Shown piece after piece: positions 1 through 5,850 of a DNA stretch of 9,038 nucleotides (position 1 is its first letter; each line of letters starts with the position of its first letter). This DNA comes from Bacillota bacterium (lineage in GTDB: Bacteria > Bacillota > Clostridia > Christensenellales > SZUA-584), in the NCBI GenBank assembly GCA_023461435.1, contig JAEYLC010000045.1, forward strand, positions 1-9,038, given 5' to 3'. The notes beneath the pieces were generated by a model, which saw only the letters and a list, made by a program, of their open reading frames with translations, did no database searches and was not told where the DNA came from. The position numbers and the translations under genes were made by a program.

Positions 1-117
1 TCCCCTTCCTTCAGCTCACACATCACTGTGCGCACCTTGGGGTTTGCTATGCGGTTGGCTATGAGTACCCCCGCTGCGGACTTCCACCGCTTAAGACTGG
101 TGCCATGCTCGGCACAC
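1..117 (-). mobile_element. Group II intron (IIC-like), 5' end of domain I, partial
   Basis: Read on the minus strand from 117 downward, the sequence starts GTGTGCC-GAGCATGGC, followed by AGTCT, GGTGGAAGTCCGC, CCCCAAGGTG and, near the window edge, GAGCTGAAGGAAG (complement of about 5-16). This order of short conserved blocks matches, from memory, the 5' part of domain I of bacterial group IIC introns such as that of Oceanobacillus iheyensis. The start GTGTG fits the GUGYG 5' splice-site consensus. The upstream exon ends in a terminator hairpin and TTTTTGTT, which is the known preferred target of IIC introns: a stem-loop followed by a T-rich IBS1. The catalytic domain V and the reverse transcriptase/maturase gene, if present, would lie left of the window, so activity cannot be judged. 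No protein-coding gene is supported here; the open frame on the plus strand is incidental. Confidence 0.8.
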
Positions 118-118
118 A

Positions 119-149
119 ACAAAAAGGAGACAGCCTTGGAGCCGTCTCC
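119..149 (-). terminator. Rho-independent terminator of pstS
   Basis: On the minus strand GGAGACGGC and GCTGTCTCC form a 9-bp stem with one G-U pair and a 6-base loop (TCCAAG). TTTTTGT follows. It lies about 30 bases after the pstS stop codon. The intron 5' end begins two bases after the listed span. Confidence 0.88.
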
Positions 150-178
150 CTGATGAGGTCTCAGATTTGTCCTGATTG

Positions 179-1102
179 TCAGGGCATTACATAACCCTTT
201 TCTTCCATGTAAGAGATCGCTTCGTCGCTCTTTGTGCACCATTCGATGAATGTCGCAACATCGCCGGCGGGAGCGCCCATTGTCAGAAGGTTGAACGGAC
301 GGGAGTATTTGTATTCGCCTGCCACAAGCTTCTCAACTGTGGCTTCTACGCCGTCAACCGTGATGGAGGTCACTTTGTAGCTCGGAGCGATACCGAGGGA
401 CATGTAGCCGATGCCTGTCTTGTCGCCTTCGATCGCTGTGCCCATCGCGCCGTTGGATTCCTGGATCACGCACATGGTGTCGTCGATCTCAATCTGCTCG
501 CCTTTGTCGTCCTTGCCGAGGAACAGTGTCTGGAAAGCTTCACGCGTACCGGATGTGCCTTCTCTCGAATACAGCGTGATCGAGCCTTTGTCTCCGCCGA
601 CTTCGGACCAATCGGTGATCTCGCCGGTGAAGATGCCTTTGATCTGATCGACAGTGAGGTCTTTCACAGTATTCTCCGCGCTCACGACAACCGCCACACC
701 GTCAACACACAGGATCGTCGACTGCATATCCGGATAAGTCGTTTTCTCTTCGTCCTTTAAGTCTCTGGACGCCATGCCGATATCCGCTGTGCCGTCTCCG
801 CAAGCCGTCACGCCGGCGCCGGAGTCGATCTGCTCAACGTTGATGGTCCAGTTCGTGTTCTCACCCATATAGGTTTCAGCCAGAGCTTCAAGAACCGGGC
901 CAACCGAGGTGGAACCAGCCGCTTTGATCAAAACGGGTTCAGCGGGAGCTTCCGTCGGAGCTTCTGTCGGGGCTTCCGTCGGGGCTTCTGTCGCTACGGG
1001 AGCCGAGCTCTCAGCCGACGGAGAGGGAGTGGCCTGTCCACAACCTACAAACGCCACAAGCATCATGGCCGCAAGTGTCACCAATAAAAGAACTTTCTTC
1101 AT
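179..1102 (-). CDS. pstS: Phosphate ABC transporter substrate-binding lipoprotein PstS
   Basis: This protein binds extracellular phosphate and delivers it to the PstCAB importer; it should be anchored to the outer face of the membrane. The start is ATG at 1102, preceded by AAGGAGG with a 5-base gap, giving 307 residues; the upstream in-frame ATG at 1168 lies inside the Pho box and is rejected. Residues 1-20 form a lipoprotein signal (KK, then a hydrophobic stretch) ending FVG-C21, a slightly atypical lipobox. Residues 22-57 are a Pro/Ser/Thr/Ala linker with four TEAP units. The PBP fold follows: GSTSV at 63-67, DSGAG at 93-97, ASRD at 111-114 and SREGTSGTR at 179-187, the phosphate-contacting motifs of PstS. 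Length is normal. A Pho-box promoter lies upstream and a terminator downstream. pstCAB are not in the window; if they follow, they lie beyond the intron. Identification is secure. Confidence 0.96.
   Translation of the reverse strand: MKKVLLLVTLAAMMLVAFVGCGQATPSPSAESSAPVATEAPTEAPTEAPTEAPAEPVLIKAAGSTSVGPVLEALAETYMGENTNWTINVEQIDSGAGVTACGDGTADIGMASRDLKDEEKTTYPDMQSTILCVDGVAVVVSAENTVKDLTVDQIKGIFTGEITDWSEVGGDKGSITLYSREGTSGTREAFQTLFLGKDDKGEQIEIDDTMCVIQESNGAMGTAIEGDKTGIGYMSLGIAPSYKVTSITVDGVEATVEKLVAGEYKYSRPFNLLTMGAPAGDVATFIEWCTKSDEAISYMEEKGYVMP
945..992 (-). repeat. Four tandem 12-bp units encoding (TEAP)4 in the PstS linker
   Basis: Four 12-base units of the form GG(A/G)GCTTC(C/T)GTC (plus strand) lie end to end. 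They encode TEAP four times in the linker between the lipid-anchored Cys and the binding domain. The C/T variant alternates from unit to unit, suggesting that a 24-bp pair was duplicated. Such linkers are common in clostridial lipoproteins and probably act as spacers. Confidence 0.9.
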
Positions 1103-1136
1103 GTTTTCCTCCTTAAGGAATTTAAAATCTGGATTG

Positions 1137-1190
1137 AGTATACAAGAGCATTGTAAAAGACAAATCAAAGCGATGTTAAGCCCGTGTAAA
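1137..1190 (-). promoter_or_regulatory. Pho box and -10 element of pstS
   Basis: On the minus strand four hexamers begin exactly every 11 bases: TTTACA (1190-1185), TTAACA (1179-1174), TTGATT (1168-1163) and TTTACA (1157-1152). Three fit the PhoP direct-repeat consensus TT(A/T/C)ACA; the third is degenerate. A -10 element TATACT (1142-1137) follows 9 bases after the last unit, so the repeats cover about -22 to -60, as at PhoP-activated promoters of Bacillus subtilis. There is no good -35, as expected for an activator-dependent promoter. The predicted transcript start is near 1130, giving a leader of about 28 bases. Induction under phosphate limitation is inferred. Confidence 0.82.
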
Positions 1191-1269
1191 ATTCTTTAGA
1201 TACAAAATAAAAGGGGGAAACAATAAAAGCCTATGAAAACAGTGGGTTAACACACACGACATGAGCAGA

Positions 1270-3816
1270 TTATCTGCATAATACACATTGCGACACAATA
1301 TCCGAATAGATCTGCAGGGCTTTCGTCTCACAGACAAATATGACTTCGGATAAGTTTTTGGAGTATGGACAAATGTCTTGGAGTATGTTTTTATTCGACA
1401 TTATATATTGCGAGTTAAATACGACATCCTTTTCGCCGACAAAAACGGCCACATAAAATATCTGCATTTCCACAAGGTCCTGAAAAAAATGGCTTCCATA
1501 GGACAACTCCGGCAAAAATCCCAAGGCCTCGTCTGCCACCTCACAAATAACGGACATGTTGCATATCTCCGAGAAGTGCACCGGAACACCTATTGACGGT
1601 GTTGTGGTGCCCCACCGGCCCGGACCGATGAGCATAACGTTGCTGCCCTTGAGCTTGGCGTTTATTTTCCCTATATGTCTGGCAACCGAGTGCTTCTCCT
1701 GCTCGGGCAGCCCGAGGTAAGCCTTCGTATCAACCATGATAACGTAATCGATTGATAAACGAACATTTCCTCCCATGAAGTTCCCGTTCGTATAGAATAA
1801 GCATTCGTTCATATCATCAATCTTTGGAATACTCACCGATTTGCCAAGCCCTCTGGTTTGAAGAGGACGGCATTGAAGCAGATTGACCTTTAACCCATCC
1901 TGTGTGAAATTGCCGGTGAATTCGATATCAACCGGGTAATCATAAATCTTTGCCAGCAAAGTCATCATGTCTTTCATAAGTTTCGCAAAGCCCGTTTCCG
2001 CCAGCATCTTATTGAAGTCCAATATGTACGACGGCTTCACATCTGTATAGCCAAGCGAGCGCAGGCGATTCATGGTTTCTATGTCCAGCTTGAAAAGCAG
2101 ATTATCAGCTGTTTTTAAATCTAAGTCATACAGTTCTTCAACTTTTCTTTCTGTTAAAATATTCTCGCCTAACGAAAGAACATCCGCTTGATGCTGTGTA
2201 AATCTCTTTTGATCCGAGGAATGCATCGGTGACCGCCGAAGGGGATCATCCAAACATACAATACGCACATGATCTCCCGATGTTCTGTCTACCGCTCTTG
2301 TTCCAAGCCCCAGCACCAGACGGAGCATACCCGCATCCACATCCATATTCCGGTCCCAAACATAAAGGTTCTTAGAGTTGCCGACTCCCGCGATATGGGG
2401 GAAAAAATAATCGTTGTAATAATCTCCCGATACGCGCTGAACCAATATCGCCATTTGCTCATCTTTATCAAACAAGCCCCTGTTCAAGCGATATGCCAGC
2501 GCATCCTGATCCATTGTGCTGGCGTAGACGACTCTGACAGCCTGTTCAAACGCATCGTACCTTTCTTCAGGCGTCCCCTGATTCACACAAAAAACGCTCT
2601 CGTATTTGCCCGAAAAAGCATTGCCGAAATTGTCTTCGAGCAATGAGCTTGAGCGAATAATGATGGGAGATTGCCCAAAGTACTCGAGCATCCGCATAAA
2701 CTGAGCCTGAATATCTTCCGGGAATTTGCCGCGAAGCAGCTTTTCCTTGATCTCTTTGGCATATTTAAAATAGCCCTCTTTTGTTTTTTGTTTTGTTCTG
2801 AGCTTCCACCAGTCATTTTGCACAATGTACGTGTAAAAAACATCAGAGCCAATGAAAAACGAGTCGTGCGGTTCCATACATTCAGAACAGCGGTCGCTAT
2901 CCTCAACCTCGAGAGCCTTGCGCGCCAGCAGCATGCCCACGCTCTTGCCTCCTATAAAACCGGTGCCAATTTGCCGCGAAGCAATTGCCAATATATCTTC
3001 GAGTGAAAAGTACTTATCACAAAGATCAAATATTCTTGACTGTTCGCCTATTAACATCGACATTAATCGTCTTTTTATCTCAGTCTTATTTTCGTCGGGT
3101 AATCCAAGCCCTTTTTCCGCTTCGGCGAACATAGAATACCAATAATCGTACCTTGTTTCCTTATGGACAAATTCTGAAAATAAGCTCGTTGCTTCCGCGC
3201 TGCTCGTGACGCTGTACACTTCTTCATTTTGCAGCAAATGCGGCAAAAACATGGTCGGGGAGTAGCGGTTATATACCTTTAAGGGATGGATATAGATCCT
3301 CTCCTGCGTTTGAAAAACATCAAACAGCACCTGAGTGGTCTCCCTGATGCCTGCAATGGTGCCGAGCGTATGAACATTGCGCATAAGCGCAAAATACGCA
3401 ACCGTATCTAACTCATACAAAAACGGACAAACGATTTTAAAGAAGTTTTTCACCATCACATCGGAATGCCAGTAAGCCAGCAAATCAGTCAGGCAATCAA
3501 AAACATAGAAAGTTCTTCTCCCCTCCAAGCCAATCATGTTGTATACTACCGTTGTGAAATTCTCAAAGCCTTTGCCCGCCTCAACTTCATGAACCTTGAT
3601 GCGTGCATCTTCATCCAGGAGCGCTTCATGGGTGCCAAACCGCACATATATCACCTTGCGGTTGTCCTTCAGCGCCGCAGACACATACAGCCGAACCAGC
3701 TTTTTATAATTGAGAACGGAGTCCACTTTCCAAACAACATTATCCCCCAAGCGGAGATTGTCGATCATCTTGTCTAGCCCTATACTTCCTGCGCTGACAC
3801 GATCTTGTATACCCAT
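1270..3816 (-). CDS. Large PEP/pyruvate-binding (PPDK-N ATP-grasp) domain protein with RecA-like N-terminal region
   Basis: The product is 848 residues from the ATG at 3816, preceded by GGGAGG with a 5-base gap; the ATG at 3873 overlaps the likely promoter and lacks such a site. Residues about 1-190 resemble a KaiC/RecA-like fold (GLDKMIDN at 13-20, Walker B-like FYVFD at 103-107), but the P-loop position (about 31-40) has no GxxGxGK[ST]. Residues about 280-655 match the nucleotide-binding domain of PEP synthase/pyruvate phosphate dikinase: GGKSVGM 289-295, IIIRSSSLLED 385-395, FSGKYESV 401-408, DIEFTG 630-635, LLQCRPLQTRG 646-656. The central phosphohistidine domain and the PEP/pyruvate barrel are absent, so a complete dikinase reaction is not expected. 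Residues 657-848 are unassigned (IGPGRWGTT 730-738). Databases often label such proteins PEP synthase; the actual role is unknown. No strong terminator separates it from pstS. A short inverted repeat (GCAGAT-T-ATCTGC, 1265-1277) overlaps the stop codon. Confidence 0.85.
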   Translation of the reverse strand: MGIQDRVSAGSIGLDKMIDNLRLGDNVVWKVDSVLNYKKLVRLYVSAALKDNRKVIYVRFGTHEALLDEDARIKVHEVEAGKGFENFTTVVYNMIGLEGRRTFYVFDCLTDLLAYWHSDVMVKNFFKIVCPFLYELDTVAYFALMRNVHTLGTIAGIRETTQVLFDVFQTQERIYIHPLKVYNRYSPTMFLPHLLQNEEVYSVTSSAEATSLFSEFVHKETRYDYWYSMFAEAEKGLGLPDENKTEIKRRLMSMLIGEQSRIFDLCDKYFSLEDILAIASRQIGTGFIGGKSVGMLLARKALEVEDSDRCSECMEPHDSFFIGSDVFYTYIVQNDWWKLRTKQKTKEGYFKYAKEIKEKLLRGKFPEDIQAQFMRMLEYFGQSPIIIRSSSLLEDNFGNAFSGKYESVFCVNQGTPEERYDAFEQAVRVVYASTMDQDALAYRLNRGLFDKDEQMAILVQRVSGDYYNDYFFPHIAGVGNSKNLYVWDRNMDVDAGMLRLVLGLGTRAVDRTSGDHVRIVCLDDPLRRSPMHSSDQKRFTQHQADVLSLGENILTERKVEELYDLDLKTADNLLFKLDIETMNRLRSLGYTDVKPSYILDFNKMLAETGFAKLMKDMMTLLAKIYDYPVDIEFTGNFTQDGLKVNLLQCRPLQTRGLGKSVSIPKIDDMNECLFYTNGNFMGGNVRLSIDYVIMVDTKAYLGLPEQEKHSVARHIGKINAKLKGSNVMLIGPGRWGTTTPSIGVPVHFSEICNMSVICEVADEALGFLPELSYGSHFFQDLVEMQIFYVAVFVGEKDVVFNSQYIMSNKNILQDICPYSKNLSEVIFVCETKALQIYSDIVSQCVLCR

Positions 3817-3845
3817 TATTTCCTCCCGCATCTCTTGCCTATTAA

Positions 3846-3873
3846 TTATTATCAGCCGAAATGACCAGTCCAA
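3846..3873 (-). promoter_or_regulatory. Candidate sigma-A promoter of the PEP-binding domain gene
   Basis: On the minus strand TTGGAC (3873-3868) is followed after 16 bases by TAATAA (3851-3846). It lies 30 bases before the start codon and just after the gdhA hairpin. The match is moderate and the AT-rich setting makes chance possible. Confidence 0.4.
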
Positions 3874-3883
3874 TGTAAGGATA

Positions 3884-3921
3884 AAGCATCTTCCCCTTTG
3901 TCATAAAAGAGGAAGATGCTT
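3884..3921 (-). terminator. Hairpin between gdhA and the PEP-binding domain gene, probable gdhA terminator
   Basis: AAGCATCTTCC (3884-3894) pairs perfectly with GGAAGATGCTT (3911-3921), an 11-bp stem. It extends inward by further pairs after one mismatch. On the minus strand the stem ends GATGCTT followed by TATCCTTAC, a weak U-tract. It lies 66 bases after the gdhA stop codon. Without a strong U-run it could also act as a 3' stabilising structure. Confidence 0.55.
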
Positions 3922-3987
3922 CACTAGAGTCAAAAATAGAATCTGCCGCTTCAAAAGAATGCAATACTATGAAACAGAAGCTGCCGT

Positions 3988-5322
3988 TTAATAGGCAACA
4001 CCTTGCGCATACATGGCATCGGCAACTTTGAGGAAGCCCGCAATATTGGCGCCCGCTACAAGATTATTATCAAGCCCATAGGCCTTTGCGGCTTCGCTGC
4101 TGGCCGTATAAATACCTTTCATGATATTCTTGAGCTTTTCATCAACTTCTTCAAATGTCCACGAGTAACGCATGCTGTTCTGGCACATTTCAAGCGCGGA
4201 TGTCGCAACGCCTCCGGCGTTCGCTGCCTTTCCGGGAGCGAAAAGCACACCGTTATCCTGGAAAACCTTTATCGCTTCGGGTGTGCAGGGCATATTAGCT
4301 CCTTCGCCTACCGCATAGCATCCGTTAGCCAAAAGCGTTTTTGCCGCCTTTTCGTCCACTTCGTTCTGAGTTGCACATGGCAGGAATATATCACACTTGA
4401 TGCCGTAGATACCTGTTCCTTCGGTATAAATGGAATCAACATGATAGCTCGTGTATTCTTTGATACGCTTTCTATCAACTTCTTTGATCTGCTTGACCGC
4501 ATCCAAATCGATGCCGCAGGCATGGTGAATATATCCGGTTGAATCGCTTAAGGCCACGACTTTGCCGCCCAATTGCATCACCTTTTCGGCAGCATAAATG
4601 GCCACATTGCCCGAGCCCGAGATGACGACTGTCGCGCCTTTAAATGATTTCCCTTTGGCTTTGATCATCTCGTCGACAAAATAGCAAAGACCGTAACCGG
4701 TTGCTTCCTTTCTCACAAGGCTTCCGCCCCAAGTGAGGCCTTTTCCTGTCAGAACACCCGTAAAGGTATTCTTCAACCGTTTATACTGACCATATAAATA
4801 ACCGATTTCACGTCCGCCGACACCAATATCGCCAGCGGGAACGTCAGTATCCTCACCGATGTGTTTGGAAAGCTCCGTCATAAAGCTTTGACAAAACGCC
4901 ATGATTTCCCTGTCTGATTTGCCTTTTGGATCAAAGTCGCTGCCGCCTTTGCCGCCGCCAATGGGCAAACCGGTCAGTGAATTTTTGAAAATCTGTTCAA
5001 AGCCCAGGAATTTGATTATTCCCAGATAAACAGACGGATGGAAGCGCAGACCACCTTTATATGGTCCTATTGCACTGTTGAATTGGACTCTGAAGCCTCT
5101 GTTGACTTGCACTTTGCCGTTGTCGTCTACCCACGGAACCCTGAACATTATCTGGCGTTCCGGTTCGACGATTCTCTCAAAGATACCGGCTTCAACGTAC
5201 TCCGGGTGTCTTTCTGCAACCATTTCCAGAGATTCAAGCACCTCTCTTACAGCTTGGTGGAATTCTGGTTCCGATGGGTTACGTTTAATAACGCTTTGCA
5301 TCGTTTTTTCCAAGATCTTCAT
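3988..5322 (-). CDS. gdhA: Glutamate dehydrogenase, NADP-type hexameric
   Basis: GDH reversibly converts 2-oxoglutarate, ammonium and NAD(P)H to glutamate in the cytoplasm. The start at 5322 follows AGGAGT with a 4-base gap and gives 444 residues, the usual length of the small hexameric family. An upstream ATG at 5433 would begin inside the promoter. Conserved sites: GPYKGGLRFHP at 86-96 (substrate Lys89), KNSLTGLPIGGGKGG at 113-127 with the expected catalytic Lys125, PAGDIGVGGRE at 162-172 (Asp165), and the dinucleotide-binding GSGNVA at 236-241. After the second Rossmann strand the sequence is ALSDSTG (257-263). An acidic/hydroxyl pair there resembles the E. coli NADP enzyme more than clostridial NAD enzymes, so NADPH use is inferred. 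It is a single gene with its own promoter and a hairpin downstream. Identification is secure; cofactor choice less so. Confidence 0.96.
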   Translation of the reverse strand: MKILEKTMQSVIKRNPSEPEFHQAVREVLESLEMVAERHPEYVEAGIFERIVEPERQIMFRVPWVDDNGKVQVNRGFRVQFNSAIGPYKGGLRFHPSVYLGIIKFLGFEQIFKNSLTGLPIGGGKGGSDFDPKGKSDREIMAFCQSFMTELSKHIGEDTDVPAGDIGVGGREIGYLYGQYKRLKNTFTGVLTGKGLTWGGSLVRKEATGYGLCYFVDEMIKAKGKSFKGATVVISGSGNVAIYAAEKVMQLGGKVVALSDSTGYIHHACGIDLDAVKQIKEVDRKRIKEYTSYHVDSIYTEGTGIYGIKCDIFLPCATQNEVDEKAAKTLLANGCYAVGEGANMPCTPEAIKVFQDNGVLFAPGKAANAGGVATSALEMCQNSMRYSWTFEEVDEKLKNIMKGIYTASSEAAKAYGLDNNLVAGANIAGFLKVADAMYAQGVAY

Positions 5323-5351
5323 AAGTACTCCTATTCGATTATTTATTTTTA

Positions 5352-5369
5352 TTTGTCTACATTGACAAA
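5352..5369. promoter_or_regulatory. Inverted repeat in the gdhA leader
   Basis: TTTGTC-TACATT-GACAAA is a perfect 6-6-6 inverted repeat. It lies about 30-46 bases downstream of the predicted gdhA transcript start and 30 bases before the start codon. It could be an operator acting as a roadblock or a small RNA hairpin. No regulator is recognised. Confidence 0.35.
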
Positions 5370-5404
5370 ATTGTATTAATAATAAATTGTAATTTTCAGT
5401 TATT

Positions 5405-5433
5405 ATTCTATCAAAGAAACAAGGATGAAGCAA
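5405..5433 (-). promoter_or_regulatory. Sigma-A type promoter of gdhA
   Basis: On the minus strand TTGCTT (5433-5428) is separated by exactly 17 bases from TAGAAT (5410-5405). Both hexamers are close to consensus, in AT-rich DNA. The predicted start is near 5398, giving a leader of about 76 bases before the gdhA ATG. A CodY-like sequence (AATTTTCAG plus a weak right half, 5391-5405) covers the predicted transcript start. Confidence 0.65.
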
Positions 5434-5743
5434 TTCGTTTTACACATATCGCTCCTGTTTCTTCCTGTTTGCACGGCAGGCCTGCAGACACCTGATTCTG
5501 CAGAATTGCCGCCTTTTTATCCTCAAGAACATCGTTTTTGGGATGCCGAACTTGCTGCAATTCTCTGTATATTTAGTTTTTCTGTGCGCCGTTGCACATA
5601 CAGTTTATCCTACCATAATTGTGCTTTGGTTTATAGTATAAATTTATTGATTATGCCTTTGCACAATTTGCAGGGAAATGCAATTCGGCAAACGCAACTG
5701 GACAGCATGACATTAATCAAAATGATAAGCGCCCGCCGTCAGC
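5434..5743. other. Intergenic stretch without a supported gene, between divergent gdhA and the GNAT gene
   Basis: This AT-rich DNA holds several palindromes: the hairpin at 5474-5511, and TTTATA-G-TATAAA at 5630-5642. A plus-strand open frame from ATG 5425 to 5760 (111 residues) crosses it. Its start has only a weak ribosome site, it overlaps the gdhA -35 region, it is rich in Cys and His, and it resembles nothing I know. I do not call it a gene. Confidence 0.5.
5474..5518 (+). terminator. Terminator-like hairpin with T-run on the plus strand
   Basis: CGGCA (5474-5478) pairs with TGCCG (5507-5511), and inside it CTGCAG (5482-5487) pairs with CTGCAG (5498-5503). CC and TTTTT (5514-5518) follow on the plus strand. 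The stem is interrupted by a 3x3 internal loop. No plus-strand gene lies upstream, so it would end either antisense transcription from the gdhA region or a short RNA. It includes the perfect palindromes GCAGGCCTGC and ATTCTGCAGAAT. Confidence 0.35.
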
Positions 5744-5755
5744 CGGTCATGACCG
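5744..5755. promoter_or_regulatory. 12-bp perfect palindrome upstream of the GNAT gene
   Basis: CGGTCATGACCG is a perfect palindrome about 55 bases upstream of the candidate -10 of the GNAT gene. It could be an operator half-site or a chance palindrome. Confidence 0.25.
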
Positions 5756-5775
5756 ATTAAAAAATGCCCCGTCCG

Positions 5776-5817
5776 TTGAAACATGACGCACTATTGTCAT
5801 ATTTCATGTGTTATGAT
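5776..5817 (+). promoter_or_regulatory. Candidate promoter region of the GNAT/YoaP gene
   Basis: An extended -10 element TG-T-TATGAT (5809-5817) lies 33 bases before the start codon. It has no good -35 at the usual distance but would be served by the extended motif. An alternative is TTGAAA (5776-5781), 16 bases, CATATT (5798-5803). An inverted repeat ACATGA (5781-5786) / TCATGT (5804-5809) spans this region and could be an operator. Confidence 0.45.
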
Positions 5818-5850
5818 GTACTTACAGGCAAGTGGAAAGGAGCCGTGAGC

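Noticed and set aside
1..153. Open plus-strand frame at the left edge (ends TGA at 151-153)
   Set aside because: It runs through the intron 5' end and the pstS terminator in antisense. The conserved signal there is RNA-like on the minus strand, not protein.
176..760. 194-codon plus-strand open frame opposite pstS
   Set aside because: It lies wholly inside pstS in antisense, with no family resemblance and no ribosome site of note.
1103..1168. Longer pstS start at 1168
   Set aside because: The ATG lies inside the Pho box, upstream of the -10. The start at 1102 has a strong ribosome site and a correct lipoprotein signal.
5323..5433. Longer gdhA start at 5433
   Set aside because: It would add 37 residues beginning at the -35 hexamer of the gdhA promoter. 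The start at 5322 has AGGAGT and gives the standard family length.
5323..5640. Possible T-box or other known riboswitch upstream of gdhA
   Set aside because: No T-box core (AGGGTGG) or other riboswitch signature is visible. The predicted leader is only about 76 bases and AT-rich.
5425..5760. 111-codon plus-strand frame with a hydrophobic N-terminus resembling a signal peptide
   Set aside because: It starts inside the gdhA promoter, contains a terminator-like hairpin, has a weak ribosome site and an unusual Cys/His-rich composition. Only the intergenic structures are supported.
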